A stretch of 35,717 nucleotides of DNA from assembly GCA_003019535.1 (NCBI GenBank), contig NEXG01000026.1:173-35889 (forward strand). Reading direction: 5' to 3'. Positions 8,495-17,132 of this stretch are shown piece by piece. Source of the DNA: Candidatus Marsarchaeota G2 archaeon ECH_B_1. Lineage in GTDB: Archaea; Thermoproteota; Thermoprotei_A; Marsarchaeales; Marsarchaeaceae. Each line of letters opens with the position of its first letter. The first letter of the stretch is position 1. Both the position numbers and the translations under genes were made by a program. The notes under the pieces are model-generated. The model made no database searches and was not told the DNA's origin. It saw only the letters and a program-made list of their open reading frames with translations.

Positions 8495-9179
8495 AACCTC
8501 CTACGGGTCCACCCAGGTTCTGTTCGGTGTTAACCTAGCGGCTGAGGAGAACAAAGTTACATGTGTCATAGGACCCAATGGGGCTGGTAAAACCACACTT
8601 CTACTCACACTTGCGGGTATACTACAAGCCAAGCGTGGAGACATACTCTTCGACGGCGAGAGGCTGAACGACCTTCCCGCTTGGGAGAGGGTTAAGAAGG
8701 GCGTGGTGCTATGCCCTGAGCGAAGGAGGTTATTCCCATCACTCAGCGTACTCGAAAACCTAACACAGGGAGCCTACACCAGGAATGATACCCAAGATGT
8801 CAGAGATACCTTGGAGGAGGTTTTCACCCTCTTTCCCATACTCAAAGAGAGAAGAAGTCAGCTTGCAGGCACCCTATCCGGAGGCGAACAGCAGATGGTG
8901 GCCATAGGTCGGTCACTTATGTCACACCCAAAACTACTTATGCTGGATGAGCCATCAGTGGGTCTTTCACCTCTCATGCGTTCAAAGATCTTTGAGCAGA
9001 TACTCAGAATCAGAGACATGGGCTCCATCGCGATAGTTCTGGTTGAACAGGACGCGGCTGACGCCCTCGAAATTTCCGACTACGCCTACGTGCTCGAGGA
9101 TGGGAAGATTACGATTCACGGCGCTGCCGTGGATGTGGCCGCTAACCCTGAGGTTAGGGCTGCTTATCTAGGTCTGTGA
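8472..9179 (+). CDS. livF: Branched-chain amino-acid-type ABC transporter ATPase LivF
   Basis: This is the second ATP-binding subunit of the same importer. From the chosen start the protein is 235 residues, the usual LivF length, and opens with MLEARGIETSYG. It contains Walker A (GPNGAGKTT), the LivF-typical VLCPERRRLFPSLSVLENL, the signature LSGGEQQMVAIGRSL, Walker B LLMLDEPSVGLS and the switch His-position segment VLVEQD. The TTG at 8472 has a GGGAGGAG Shine-Dalgarno about 9 nt upstream; an upstream in-frame ATG at 8430 would add a non-homologous tail. It overlaps livG by 23 nt, implying translational coupling. Confidence 0.92.
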   Translation: MLEARGIETSYGSTQVLFGVNLAAEENKVTCVIGPNGAGKTTLLLTLAGILQAKRGDILFDGERLNDLPAWERVKKGVVLCPERRRLFPSLSVLENLTQGAYTRNDTQDVRDTLEEVFTLFPILKERRSQLAGTLSGGEQQMVAIGRSLMSHPKLLMLDEPSVGLSPLMRSKIFEQILRIRDMGSIAIVLVEQDAADALEISDYAYVLEDGKITIHGAAVDVAANPEVRAAYLGL

Positions 9180-9185
9180 CTTGGG

Positions 9186-10496
9186 TTGACGCTTCTCATT
9201 AGGAATCCACTAGCTATCACTTCGGATGGAAAGGTTTCGCGTGTGAACGTCTTTGTAGAGGACGAACGTATCCAATTCATATCCCAGGATACGCCTCCGT
9301 TTGGCTCGAAGCGTGGCGAAGTAATCGAAGGTGAAGGCAAACTTCTGCTCCCCGGATTAATAAACGCACACATACACACGGAGGAAACGCTCTGGATGAA
9401 TATGATTCCAGACACAGTCCCCCATATTCCCTGGTTCAATGAATACACGCTACCATACTATCACTCCCTAACAGAGGAGGATGCCTACTGGAGCACACTG
9501 CTATCCCACGCACTTATGCTGCTTTGCGGTGTAACATGTTGCGCTGATTCAGCCAACCTCTGGCCAGATGCAGACGCTAAGGCTGTTTCTAGGTCGGGTA
9601 TACGCTTCTATGTAGGGATTTGGGCTAGTGACCTATCGGGCACTCTCTCAAAGGACACAGCGAAGTGTCTTGAGGACGTTGAAAAACACCTCAAGAAGTA
9701 CTCTGGTAGGGGAAGGCTGAGAGGTATGGCCTCCGTTATTGGTTCAAACACATGCTCTGATGAGCTATACTTCGAAGCAGCACGTCTCGCCGCGCGCTAC
9801 GACACACCAATCACCTCCCACGAGTCCTCAGGACACGAGGATGTCATTCAAAGCCTTAAGAGAACAGGTGAGCGGCCAATAGAACACCTAGTCAAGATAG
9901 GCTTCCTAACAAGGCGCACAATCATATCCCACGCAACCGATATAACAAGCTCAGAGGTGAACTCTCTAAAAGCCACAGGCGCAGGTGTAGCCCTCTGCCC
10001 AGCCACGGAGCTCAAAAAAGGCAAGGGACTACACGCGTACGGTAGGCTTACTGAAATTGTTCGTCTAGGCGTTAGGTACTGTGCGGCCACCGATAACGCC
10101 AACTCCTCGAATAGTTTAAACCCCATGCGGGCGGCTGGACTTCTCGCCCTATTAGTAAAGGATCTAAGCCTCGACCCATCCATATTCACGGCTCGCGACG
10201 CACTTAGAAGCATCACCGAGTACCCCGCTGACCTCTTGGGGCTCAACGCTGGACGGCTCGAGGTTGGCTCTCTCGCTGACCTCGCACTCTATGATGCTAG
10301 CAACGCTTACCTCAGCCTAGGAGACCCGGTTCAAGGTATGGTGTACTGTGACCCCCCGCGAGTAGTGGATGTGGTTGTTAACGGGGAACTCGTGGTCTCG
10401 GGAGGCGGGCTTACACGTCTCAACATGGAAGAAATTTTGAGAGAAGCGCGCTCAAGAGCGGAGTCCATCGCGAGGCGTATGGGTGTACTGGGTTGA
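9186..10496 (+). CDS. Amidohydrolase of the SsnA/TrzN/ATZ chlorohydrolase-like group
   Basis: This is a cytoplasmic metal-dependent hydrolase, 436 residues, of the family that deaminates or dechlorinates N-heterocycles and related compounds. The metal ligands fit the family pattern: HIH at 62/64, His212 in TSHESS, His249 in ISHATD and Asp303 in ATDN. The C-terminal beta-sandwich return (LEVGSLADLALYD) is complete. The exact substrate cannot be read from sequence; guanine/hydroxydechloroatrazine-type and 5-methylthioadenosine deaminases all share this scaffold. It begins with TTG 6 nt after livF and overlaps the next gene by 4 nt, so it is part of the liv operon and probably acts on the imported compound (inference). 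Confidence 0.87.
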   Translation: MTLLIRNPLAITSDGKVSRVNVFVEDERIQFISQDTPPFGSKRGEVIEGEGKLLLPGLINAHIHTEETLWMNMIPDTVPHIPWFNEYTLPYYHSLTEEDAYWSTLLSHALMLLCGVTCCADSANLWPDADAKAVSRSGIRFYVGIWASDLSGTLSKDTAKCLEDVEKHLKKYSGRGRLRGMASVIGSNTCSDELYFEAARLAARYDTPITSHESSGHEDVIQSLKRTGERPIEHLVKIGFLTRRTIISHATDITSSEVNSLKATGAGVALCPATELKKGKGLHAYGRLTEIVRLGVRYCAATDNANSSNSLNPMRAAGLLALLVKDLSLDPSIFTARDALRSITEYPADLLGLNAGRLEVGSLADLALYDASNAYLSLGDPVQGMVYCDPPRVVDVVVNGELVVSGGGLTRLNMEEILREARSRAESIARRMGVLG

Positions 10497-11452
10497 GTGT
10501 TGACGAAACAAACTCCTCTGCACTAACACTTCTCCAAACCTGCCTTGGAATAGTTGGGGGAGAAACGCTGCTCATTGTCTATGATAAAGAGCACCGAGGC
10601 GTCCTAAAGCCGATTAGAGATGCTGCCCACATAACTGGTGTAAGCAGGGTTAATGACCTTCTCTATGTAGACGAACAAACACTTACAGGGGTTCTATCAT
10701 CCTACGAGGTAGTCATGTTCTGCGTTTCAGACCAGCTCACCCTCACCCTCGGCCACTCAGACGCACGTCTAAAGGCGTGTCGCAACGGGTCACGTATTGC
10801 ATTTCTAACACAGCCCCTAGAGTCGACACCCCCAACCACTGAAATACTAAGGGTGGCCCGGGCTACAAACAGGCTGAAAAACCGACTTAAGGGTGGGGTA
10901 AAGCTCGTCGTGGAGACAGATGGTGTTCAACTAATAGTCTATGTGGGAGGGCGTGAGCCGGTTGCGCTAACGAGCCTGATTACAAAGCCTGGTAGCTGGG
11001 GTGCTATACCCGACTACGCTGAAGTTGCGCTCGCACCTATAGAGTCGAGCGCTAATGGCTCATTCGTTGCCGACGCATGCGTGGTGGGTTTGGGGCCACT
11101 CATGGAAAGGTTAACCCTAAGATTCGAAAACGGGTGCGTTAGGAGTGCAGGGGGTGGTCTAATAGGTAGAAACCTGTCGCGGATCCTAGCCCGAGAGCCT
11201 GGCTCCAATTTGCTCGGCGAGATTGGCTTCGGCACCAATGTGATGAGGAAAGAATTCAGAGGAGAATTCGACGATAAGAAGGCGCTTGGGTCAGTGCATT
11301 TAGGGTTGGGGGACAACCACACCATAGGGGGAGTAAATCGCTCCAGCGTTCACCTCGACTGTTTAGCCAAGACATGCAAGTTGAGTATAGATGGAGTACC
11401 CTTCGATTTTCAAAGCCTATACTCGGCTCAGGTTTCTGGTACTTCTAGTTGA
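10493..11452 (+). CDS. M29 aminopeptidase / NicX-like metalloprotein
   Basis: This 319-residue protein resembles the COG2309 (peptidase M29-like) family. The N-terminal part has the family fold start (LLQTCLGIVGGETLLIVYD). The C-terminal part has the conserved sequence LLGEIGFGTN, then KALGSVHLGLGDN, GGVNRSSVHLD, where Glu, His and Asp are the likely metal ligands. The same scaffold serves leucyl aminopeptidases and the ring-cleaving 2,5-dihydroxypyridine dioxygenase NicX; the short length is compatible with either. The start TTG overlaps the amidohydrolase stop (TTGA), so the two are coupled. An amidohydrolase plus M29/NicX-like pair behind a HAAT transporter suggests a catabolic unit for an N-containing compound. 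Function uncertain. Confidence 0.7.
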   Translation: MSVDETNSSALTLLQTCLGIVGGETLLIVYDKEHRGVLKPIRDAAHITGVSRVNDLLYVDEQTLTGVLSSYEVVMFCVSDQLTLTLGHSDARLKACRNGSRIAFLTQPLESTPPTTEILRVARATNRLKNRLKGGVKLVVETDGVQLIVYVGGREPVALTSLITKPGSWGAIPDYAEVALAPIESSANGSFVADACVVGLGPLMERLTLRFENGCVRSAGGGLIGRNLSRILAREPGSNLLGEIGFGTNVMRKEFRGEFDDKKALGSVHLGLGDNHTIGGVNRSSVHLDCLAKTCKLSIDGVPFDFQSLYSAQVSGTSS

Positions 11453-11467
11453 TAAGGCTTATTTCAT

Positions 11468-12709
11468 GTGTGGTTGTACATTCAACCTGTGGAATTACAC
11501 TCTTTTATTACTTATTTGGTGTGTTCGAGGTGTGGTGAGAGGTATGAGCACACGCGTGTACAGAGTGTGTGCACCAAGTGTGGTGGAACCCTGTTCGCGA
11601 GGTACGACTTGGAGGGTGTGAAGGCAAGCGTGAGCAGGAACTCACTCAAGGGTAGACCCCCCACCATGTGGCGCTACAGGGAAGTTCTACCCGTGCTCCA
11701 CGACGAGCACATCGTGAGCCTCGGCGAAGGGTACACACCACTATACCCTCTAAGAAGACTCGGCGAACCCCTGGGTGTGAGCCTCCTCGTTAAGGATGAC
11801 GGCGCCATGCCCACGGGCTCCTTTAAGGCTAGGGGGCAGTCCACGGCTATCAGCAAGGCTAGGGAGCTGGGTGTGAAGAGGGTGGCGTTAGCCTCGGCTG
11901 GTAACGCTGGTGGAGCCATGGCCACATACGCGGCTCGGGCTGGCTTGGAGGCCTACGTATTCATGCCCCGCGACGCCCCCTCCGTGGCCAAGCTCGAATG
12001 CCACGTGATGGGTGCACACGTCTACCTCGTTGATGGGCTCATAAATCACGCCGCTGCTATAGTGCAGCGCCTCAGGGAGCGCTACGGGTGGTTCGACCTA
12101 TCTACACTCAAGGAGCCATACCGCGTGGAGGGTAAGAAGACCATGGGCTACGAGGTAGCCGAGCAGCTGGGGTGGCGTCTACCCGACGTGATTGTCTACC
12201 CTACGGGTGGGGGTACAGGGCTCGTGGGTATGTGGAAGGCGTTCGGGGAGCTCGAGGAGCTTGGGTGGATTGGTTCGGGGAGGCCTAGGATAGTTGCGGT
12301 GCAGGCGGAGGGGTGCGCACCCGTAGTGGAAGCCTTCAGAAAGGGGGCTGAGGGTGTGGAGGAGTTCCCCGATGCACACACGGTTGCGAGTGGTATCAGG
12401 GTTCCCAAGCCCTACGCTGGAGAGCAGATACTGCGTGTGCTACGCGAGAGTGGGGGTACCGCTGTTAGTGTGAGCGACAGCGAGATACTCGAATGTGTTC
12501 GTGAGTTCGCATGTGAGGGTTTGTTCGTGTGCCCTGAGGGGGCTGCCACACTCGCTGGTCTAAAACGCCTCCTGGATAGTGGGTGGGTGGATCGGGGTGA
12601 GGTGGTGCTACTCTACAATACGGGCACAGGACTAAAGTACCTCGATGCACTTGGTGAACCCACACTGCCAACAATACCAAAAAACGCTGATTTGCTGCCA
12701 GCAGCCTAA
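11468..12709 (+). CDS. Threonine-synthase-like PLP-dependent enzyme with N-terminal zinc ribbon
   Basis: This is a fold-type II PLP enzyme of about 413 residues. An N-terminal zinc ribbon (CSRCG at about 19-23, CTKCG at 35-39) precedes the catalytic domain. The PLP lysine is in PTGSFKARG (Lys120), the substrate loop is SAGNAGGAMATYAA and the phosphate-binding glycines are PTGGGTGLVGMWKA. Classical threonine synthases carry GSFKDRG; the Ala here, and DDGAMPTG in place of the usual ENxNPTG, mark a divergent subgroup whose substrate may not be phosphohomoserine. The start is uncertain: GTG at 11468, GTG at 11489 or TTG at 11516. It lies 15 nt after the M29-like gene and may belong to the same operon. 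Confidence 0.82.
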   Translation: MWLYIQPVELHSFITYLVCSRCGERYEHTRVQSVCTKCGGTLFARYDLEGVKASVSRNSLKGRPPTMWRYREVLPVLHDEHIVSLGEGYTPLYPLRRLGEPLGVSLLVKDDGAMPTGSFKARGQSTAISKARELGVKRVALASAGNAGGAMATYAARAGLEAYVFMPRDAPSVAKLECHVMGAHVYLVDGLINHAAAIVQRLRERYGWFDLSTLKEPYRVEGKKTMGYEVAEQLGWRLPDVIVYPTGGGTGLVGMWKAFGELEELGWIGSGRPRIVAVQAEGCAPVVEAFRKGAEGVEEFPDAHTVASGIRVPKPYAGEQILRVLRESGGTAVSVSDSEILECVREFACEGLFVCPEGAATLAGLKRLLDSGWVDRGEVVLLYNTGTGLKYLDALGEPTLPTIPKNADLLPAA

Positions 12710-13117
12710 ACGCACTCAACGGATAACCTGGGCCCCACCCACAGCCGATAAGCAATCCGAAGGTCCCCGACCAGCCTGTTTGGTTTTAACTCAAGCTCTT
12801 GGCTTCTGAATATCTTCACCCTAACCCCTCCACCCATACCACCCTATCCTAGCGATCCAGCATATTGGGTTGCACAATCTGTCAAGCATAAGCGCTCATC
12901 ATCGATTATACATACTTCAGTTACAACACTACCATGAGTTGAGCCGTGAATTATTAGATAGCGTTACCCATCTTCCCTCTCCATACCTATAACCACAAAG
13001 CTTTGTTTGTCTTCGGCCTGCAAATGATTAAATTTAAAATATTGTGTCTGAGATAAGAAGAGTAAGACTCTACGAGATCAACTCTATGTGCATGGTTTTA
13101 AGGCATTCCCCTAAAGA
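12710..13117 (+). other. Non-coding gap without recognised gene
   Basis: About 400 nt with short, poorly coding frames on both strands. I see no RNA gene or repeat. A/T-rich stretches near 13025-13045 could hold a promoter, but the clear one is at 13118-13126. Confidence 0.5.
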
Positions 13118-13126
13118 CCTATATAC
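13118..13126 (+). promoter_or_regulatory. TATA box, leaderless promoter of the zinc-ribbon membrane protein
   Basis: CCTATATAC is centred about 27 nt before the ATG at 13150, the archaeal TATA-to-start distance for a leaderless mRNA. No Shine-Dalgarno precedes the ATG. Confidence 0.65.
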
Positions 13127-13149
13127 TTCTTTACGTCAAATCCACACGA

Positions 13150-14022
13150 ATGTCCAAGACCTGCCCGAGCTGCGGATATGATAACCCTGACACGGCCAAC
13201 TTCTGTACGCGCTGCGGGGCATCCTTGGGGAACGCTGGTGTTCAGTGGCCAACCAACTACACGCTAAACCAGCCAGTTCAAGCGTACCCCACCGTCCCCC
13301 CACCCGCTACTCAGCCCCCGCAACCATCACAAAAATACACTCAAGCAGACGTTGAAGGGCTTAGGAAGATAAGGAGTTACGCGCTCCTCGGCTTGGTTGG
13401 AATAGTTTTATCATTGGTCTCATTATTCTTCTCAGCTCTAAGAAGCTTTGTGGTGATCAACACCGCTCGACCGCAAAATCACCCCATACCCTTCTCGGGG
13501 ACCACGGTTGCTGTGGGAGCCGTCGTTGAGGGTTTCATAGTTGGGGTTTTAGGCGTGGTGATAGCCATCCTGGCATTCGTCTTCCTCTACCAGGGCTTCA
13601 TGCTTATAGCCCAAGTCGACCTTTCACTCAGAACCCCTGCAAGGCTTCTACTACTTATGCCCATCGGCTTGTTAATTCTAATATTTGCAGCCGGCCTTAT
13701 AGTCGCCTCACTAGCCACCACGCCCACTCAGTTTGCGAACCCCCAAAATACGGGCCTAGTCATAGGTGGAGCCCTCTTGGGTTTGCTCTCACTAATCCTT
13801 GTCCTCGTAGGGATCGTGGGAGGTGGGATTTTGGGGTTGTGGAGGGTTGGCGCAAGGTACGCTGAGCCGCTAATACAGATCGGCGGTATTCTTTCAATCA
13901 TACCCGTACTCAACATACTCACCCCAATACTTGTATATTTGGGTGTGAGCGCTGCGCTAGCGAAAGTGCTCAACGGTATGAAGACGGTCACCTCCTATAA
14001 TCCACCCCCAACTTCCCAGTAA
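13150..14022 (+). CDS. Zinc-ribbon multi-pass membrane protein (DUF973-like)
   Basis: This 290-residue protein begins with one zinc ribbon (CPSCG...CTRCG, residues 5-24). A Pro/Gln-rich linker (about 30-65) follows, and then four or five hydrophobic segments between about 78 and 275. The block DVEGLRKIRSYALLGLVG before the first membrane segment resembles archaeal DUF973 proteins, known mainly from Sulfolobales with no established function. It is monocistronic by its own promoter and by gaps of over 400 nt on both sides. Along with the ORFs at 5434, 6533 and 30804 it is one of several zinc-ribbon-headed proteins in the window. Confidence 0.75.
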   Translation: MSKTCPSCGYDNPDTANFCTRCGASLGNAGVQWPTNYTLNQPVQAYPTVPPPATQPPQPSQKYTQADVEGLRKIRSYALLGLVGIVLSLVSLFFSALRSFVVINTARPQNHPIPFSGTTVAVGAVVEGFIVGVLGVVIAILAFVFLYQGFMLIAQVDLSLRTPARLLLLMPIGLLILIFAAGLIVASLATTPTQFANPQNTGLVIGGALLGLLSLILVLVGIVGGGILGLWRVGARYAEPLIQIGGILSIIPVLNILTPILVYLGVSAALAKVLNGMKTVTSYNPPPTSQ

Positions 14023-14418
14023 CAAATTTTAACGCGCGCCCCAAACTCAGCGGAAAAACTTCCACCCAATCTTAAGGTATCCCTGATCCTCCACTCTAGA
14101 GACTATTAGTTGCCTAAGTGGTCACGTCCGTCGCGCCCAGATAAGGATATCATCCCTACAACTGGGTTTGGTGAGCGTTAAATCCAAGCTTAAAATCTCC
14201 CTTATCCGCGCACACGCTCGAACAACTATGGCTCCATCTACGAGCCAATCCTCTTGGTTCAGACACCACACGCGCCAGTGAGTGTGATCGTGGGCGTGAG
14301 GGCTACCCATCACCCATCCGCATCTTGTTCACACACTACCAGTTTTTTCCAGAAATCTATAGTAGTCGAAAACTGTTCAGATCTCCCAGCGCATACCTGT
14401 AGATTTGTGATGAGAATA
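14023..14418 (-). other. Non-coding gap, possible gene remnant
   Basis: About 400 nt without a convincing gene. A 63-codon minus-strand frame at 14122-14313 has a protein-like stretch (EDWLVDGAIVV to DDILIWARR) but no recognised family, start context or partner. I treat it as a chance frame or decayed remnant. Confidence 0.4.
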
Positions 14419-14426
14419 TTTATAAA
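14419..14426 (+). promoter_or_regulatory. TATA box, leaderless promoter of the APC permease operon
   Basis: TTTATAAA is centred 27 nt before the ATG at 14450. No Shine-Dalgarno precedes the ATG. Confidence 0.7.
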
Positions 14427-14449
14427 GAAGGAAAATGTTTTGAAGGATT

Positions 14450-15835
14450 ATGCAGCCAAAAAGCAAAGAGCTGAAGAGGGGTGTTGTAACCTACGCTGAG
14501 CTAATCTTCCAGTCTATCTCGTTCACCGCGCCGGCAATAGCTGTCACCGCCACGATGACTGGCGCCGCCGCATTCGCCTACGGCTCACTACCACTCACCT
14601 ATGTCTTAGCGCTCTTCGGCGTTCTCTCCGCGGGATTCGTGGTGTACGCCTTCTCAAGGAAGGTTGCCTCGAGTGGGGGTTACTACCGATACATTGAGCG
14701 TGGCCTCGGTCCGCGTTTCGGGGCGTTCGGCGGGTGGGTGTATATGCTCTACACGGTTATAGGGGCGACACCGTTCATCTACTTTGAGACGGCGCTCGCC
14801 GCCCAATACGGCTTAGAGGTGTTCGGTTTGAACGTGCCAAACTGGTTCTGGTACCCTGTCGGCATCCTAGTCGGCGTTCTCGCCTATTTGCTGGCTTACT
14901 CGGGTATCAAGAACTCCCTAAAGTACAGTGTGTATACTGGTACGGCGGAGATACTCATACTTGTTGCGGTTGCGGTTGCGATACTTGCTGCGACTCCTGA
15001 CCGGCTTGACTTTAAAGTTTTCACACCCGCCTATTCACCCACTGGTTGGAGCGGCGTGGCGCTCGGACTGGTCTTCTCTTTCACCTCGCTTGCTGGTTGG
15101 GGGTCGATGACATTCTTGGGAACCGAGGCCCATAAGTCGCATCTCAACATCAGGAGGGGTGTCGTGCTCACCATTTTGGTCCTCGGCCTCCTATTCTTGT
15201 TTGAGAGCTACGCGATGACTGTGGGCTGGGGGCCGCAGAATATGGGGACATACTTTGGATACTTCCTCCCAGGCCTCGTGCTCGCCCTCAGGGATGGAGG
15301 GTTTGTGCTCGCGGCCCTCCTCTTTGTGTTCTTGGTTAACAGCGGGTTCGTGGACACGCTCGCCATCATAAACGCCGGTTCAAGGGATATGTACACCATG
15401 TCGAAGGACGGCCTCCTGCCGGACAGGCTTTCGGACACTCACCCCACGCACAGGAGCCCTCATATAGCGCTACTTGTAAACACCTTGGTGGGGATATTTC
15501 TGTTCACAGTGACCGGATGGTTGTTCGGCCCACTCAACGGCTTCCTTATAACAGGTCTTTGGACGGGTGCTGGGACAATAATAGAGCACATACTTGTAAA
15601 CACTTCTTTACCACTTTATTTCAAAAGGCTCGGAGACCTCCGCTGGACCTATGTAGCTATACCCCCCATAGCCACAGCCATATATATCTTCGCGCTTTAC
15701 GGCTCCTTCCTCTCAATAAACATCTACATACTGATAGGCGTGGGCTCAATGGTGGCTTGGCTTGTCGCCGGTGCCTTGATATACTCCGTCAAAAAGGATA
15801 TTAGAGTTAGGCTTGAAGAGGGTGAAGAAATTTGA
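14450..15835 (+). CDS. APC-superfamily amino-acid/amine permease
   Basis: This 461-residue membrane protein has about 12 hydrophobic segments and belongs to the APC superfamily. TM1 has the unwound motif region SFTAPAIAVTATMTGAAAFAYG. The TM2-loop-TM3 region has VASSGGYYRYIERGLGPRFG, which matches the SGGxYxYxxxxxG family consensus. The TM8 region has NAGSRDMYTMSKDGLLP, the typical cytoplasmic loop. Such carriers move amino acids, polyamines or small amides with protons or sodium. Its stop overlaps the TTG of the acetamidase/formamidase gene (TTGA), so the two are translationally coupled. The carrier probably imports an amide or amino-acid substrate for that enzyme (inference). Confidence 0.9.
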   Translation: MQPKSKELKRGVVTYAELIFQSISFTAPAIAVTATMTGAAAFAYGSLPLTYVLALFGVLSAGFVVYAFSRKVASSGGYYRYIERGLGPRFGAFGGWVYMLYTVIGATPFIYFETALAAQYGLEVFGLNVPNWFWYPVGILVGVLAYLLAYSGIKNSLKYSVYTGTAEILILVAVAVAILAATPDRLDFKVFTPAYSPTGWSGVALGLVFSFTSLAGWGSMTFLGTEAHKSHLNIRRGVVLTILVLGLLFLFESYAMTVGWGPQNMGTYFGYFLPGLVLALRDGGFVLAALLFVFLVNSGFVDTLAIINAGSRDMYTMSKDGLLPDRLSDTHPTHRSPHIALLVNTLVGIFLFTVTGWLFGPLNGFLITGLWTGAGTIIEHILVNTSLPLYFKRLGDLRWTYVAIPPIATAIYIFALYGSFLSINIYILIGVGSMVAWLVAGALIYSVKKDIRVRLEEGEEI

Positions 15836-16755
15836 AGAGGCTCGACGGAATGATGGCATCAAACATCCACTTCAAATGGAGGCCTCACAACCCACCCGTG
15901 CTCAGAGTCTACCCCGACGAGCCATTCGAAGTGATAATACCAGACTCCTCAACATCGCAGATTAAGCCAAACTTTACGGTGAAGCAGCTCGCGGCAATAG
16001 ACGAGTCAAAGTTCGACGGCGCAGTAGGCCCAGTGTACGTGGATGGAGCAAACCCAGGCGACACCCTGGAGGTGATATTAGATACTATAGAAGTTGGTGA
16101 TTGGGGGTGGACCGCTATCCTGAACAACTTCGGCCTGCTCAAAGGCTCCTTCGAAGAGACATTCGTAGTTTGGGAAATCAGGGATGGGTGGGCCGCTACC
16201 AAGGGAGATTTCCTCGCTGGCGTAAGAATCCCCGTGCGCCCATTCCTCGGAGTCGTGGGCGCCGCACCCGCCGAGGGGGAGTTCGGAATGATACCTCCGA
16301 GGTACTTTGGTGGGAACATGGATAACCGCCTTCTCAGAGGCGGCTCACACCTGTTTCTACCAGTGAGCAGGGAGGGTGGACTCGTGTCCTTCGCTGATCC
16401 CCACGCCTCGCAGGGGGATGGTGAAGTGTGCGGCACGGCGATAGAAACCTCCGCAAGGATAACTGTAAGGATAAGGGTGCATAAGAACACCGAGCTGAAG
16501 ACGCCAATGATGGAAACCTCTGAGGAGGAGGTGGGTGAAAGGGTTGTAACAATGGGTATCTCGAACGACCTCTACAGCGCGGCCAAAGAGGCGCTCCTCC
16601 AGATGGTACACTACCTTGGTGATAGGGGTTTCACACCCGAGGAGGCCTACGTTCTATGCAGTGTGGCCGGCAACCTCAGAATAAGCGAAATAGTTGATGA
16701 GCCAAACTACGTCGTATCCCTCGTGCTCCCAAAAGAGCTCACAAGAAAGCAGTAG
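15832..16755 (+). CDS. Acetamidase/formamidase family hydrolase
   Basis: This 307-residue cytoplasmic enzyme belongs to the FmdA/AmdA family, which hydrolyses short aliphatic amides to the acid and ammonia. Family landmarks are VGPVYVDGANPGDTLEV near the N-terminus, MIPPRYFGGNMDNR in the middle, and DPHASQGDGEVCGTAIE, which carries the metal-binding His and Asp. The C-terminal helix region AYVLCSVAGNLRISEIVD is also typical. The length is normal for the archaeal and short bacterial forms. It starts with TTG overlapping the permease stop by 4 nt. Together the pair likely supplies nitrogen from an imported amide; formamide versus acetamide cannot be told from sequence. Confidence 0.9.
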   Translation: MKRLDGMMASNIHFKWRPHNPPVLRVYPDEPFEVIIPDSSTSQIKPNFTVKQLAAIDESKFDGAVGPVYVDGANPGDTLEVILDTIEVGDWGWTAILNNFGLLKGSFEETFVVWEIRDGWAATKGDFLAGVRIPVRPFLGVVGAAPAEGEFGMIPPRYFGGNMDNRLLRGGSHLFLPVSREGGLVSFADPHASQGDGEVCGTAIETSARITVRIRVHKNTELKTPMMETSEEEVGERVVTMGISNDLYSAAKEALLQMVHYLGDRGFTPEEAYVLCSVAGNLRISEIVDEPNYVVSLVLPKELTRKQ

Positions 16756-17102
16756 TCTAACCTCAAACTCACAATTCAAGCCAACACCATCCAAGTGCTT
16801 AGCAAATCACCCCTAAGACGCCCAGCTTGCTATTAATAGACAAACAACCTCTCAACTTCAAACACATTGAAGCCTAGTTCGGGGCAGCGTGTCTAGGCCA
16901 CTAGCCGAGTAAAAACGAGCATTATGTGGCACTTCGCTAAACACTCGGTTACCTTGAATCCGTTACGATGGTTTGCATTAATATAGCGTAGCATAAGGGG
17001 TTAATGTCGACTCTGATATCCTCCCCCCTCATACTGGCTTTATCGTGGGCGAATCTTCTAGGCGAGCTGATGGGTCGGTTCAAAAACTGAACTCTTTACG
17101 CG
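16756..17102 (+). other. Non-coding gap
   Basis: About 350 nt with no plausible coding frame, RNA gene or repeat recognised on either strand. The promoter of the next operon is at its right edge. Confidence 0.5.
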
Positions 17103-17110
17103 TTTTATAT
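17103..17110 (+). promoter_or_regulatory. TATA box, leaderless promoter of the ABC exporter operon
   Basis: TTTTATAT is centred about 26 nt before the ATG at 17133. It overlaps an earlier in-frame ATG (17109), which argues that 17133 is the real start. Confidence 0.7.
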
Positions 17111-17132
17111 GCTACCAGCCTACATACGATTT

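Noticed and set aside
14122-14313. 63-codon minus-strand frame with protein-like composition
   Set aside because: No family, start context or neighbour supports it; it is kept only as a possible remnant.
15909-16490. 193-codon minus-strand frame within the acetamidase gene
   Set aside because: Antisense shadow of a strongly recognised enzyme; Ser/Pro/Thr-rich translation.
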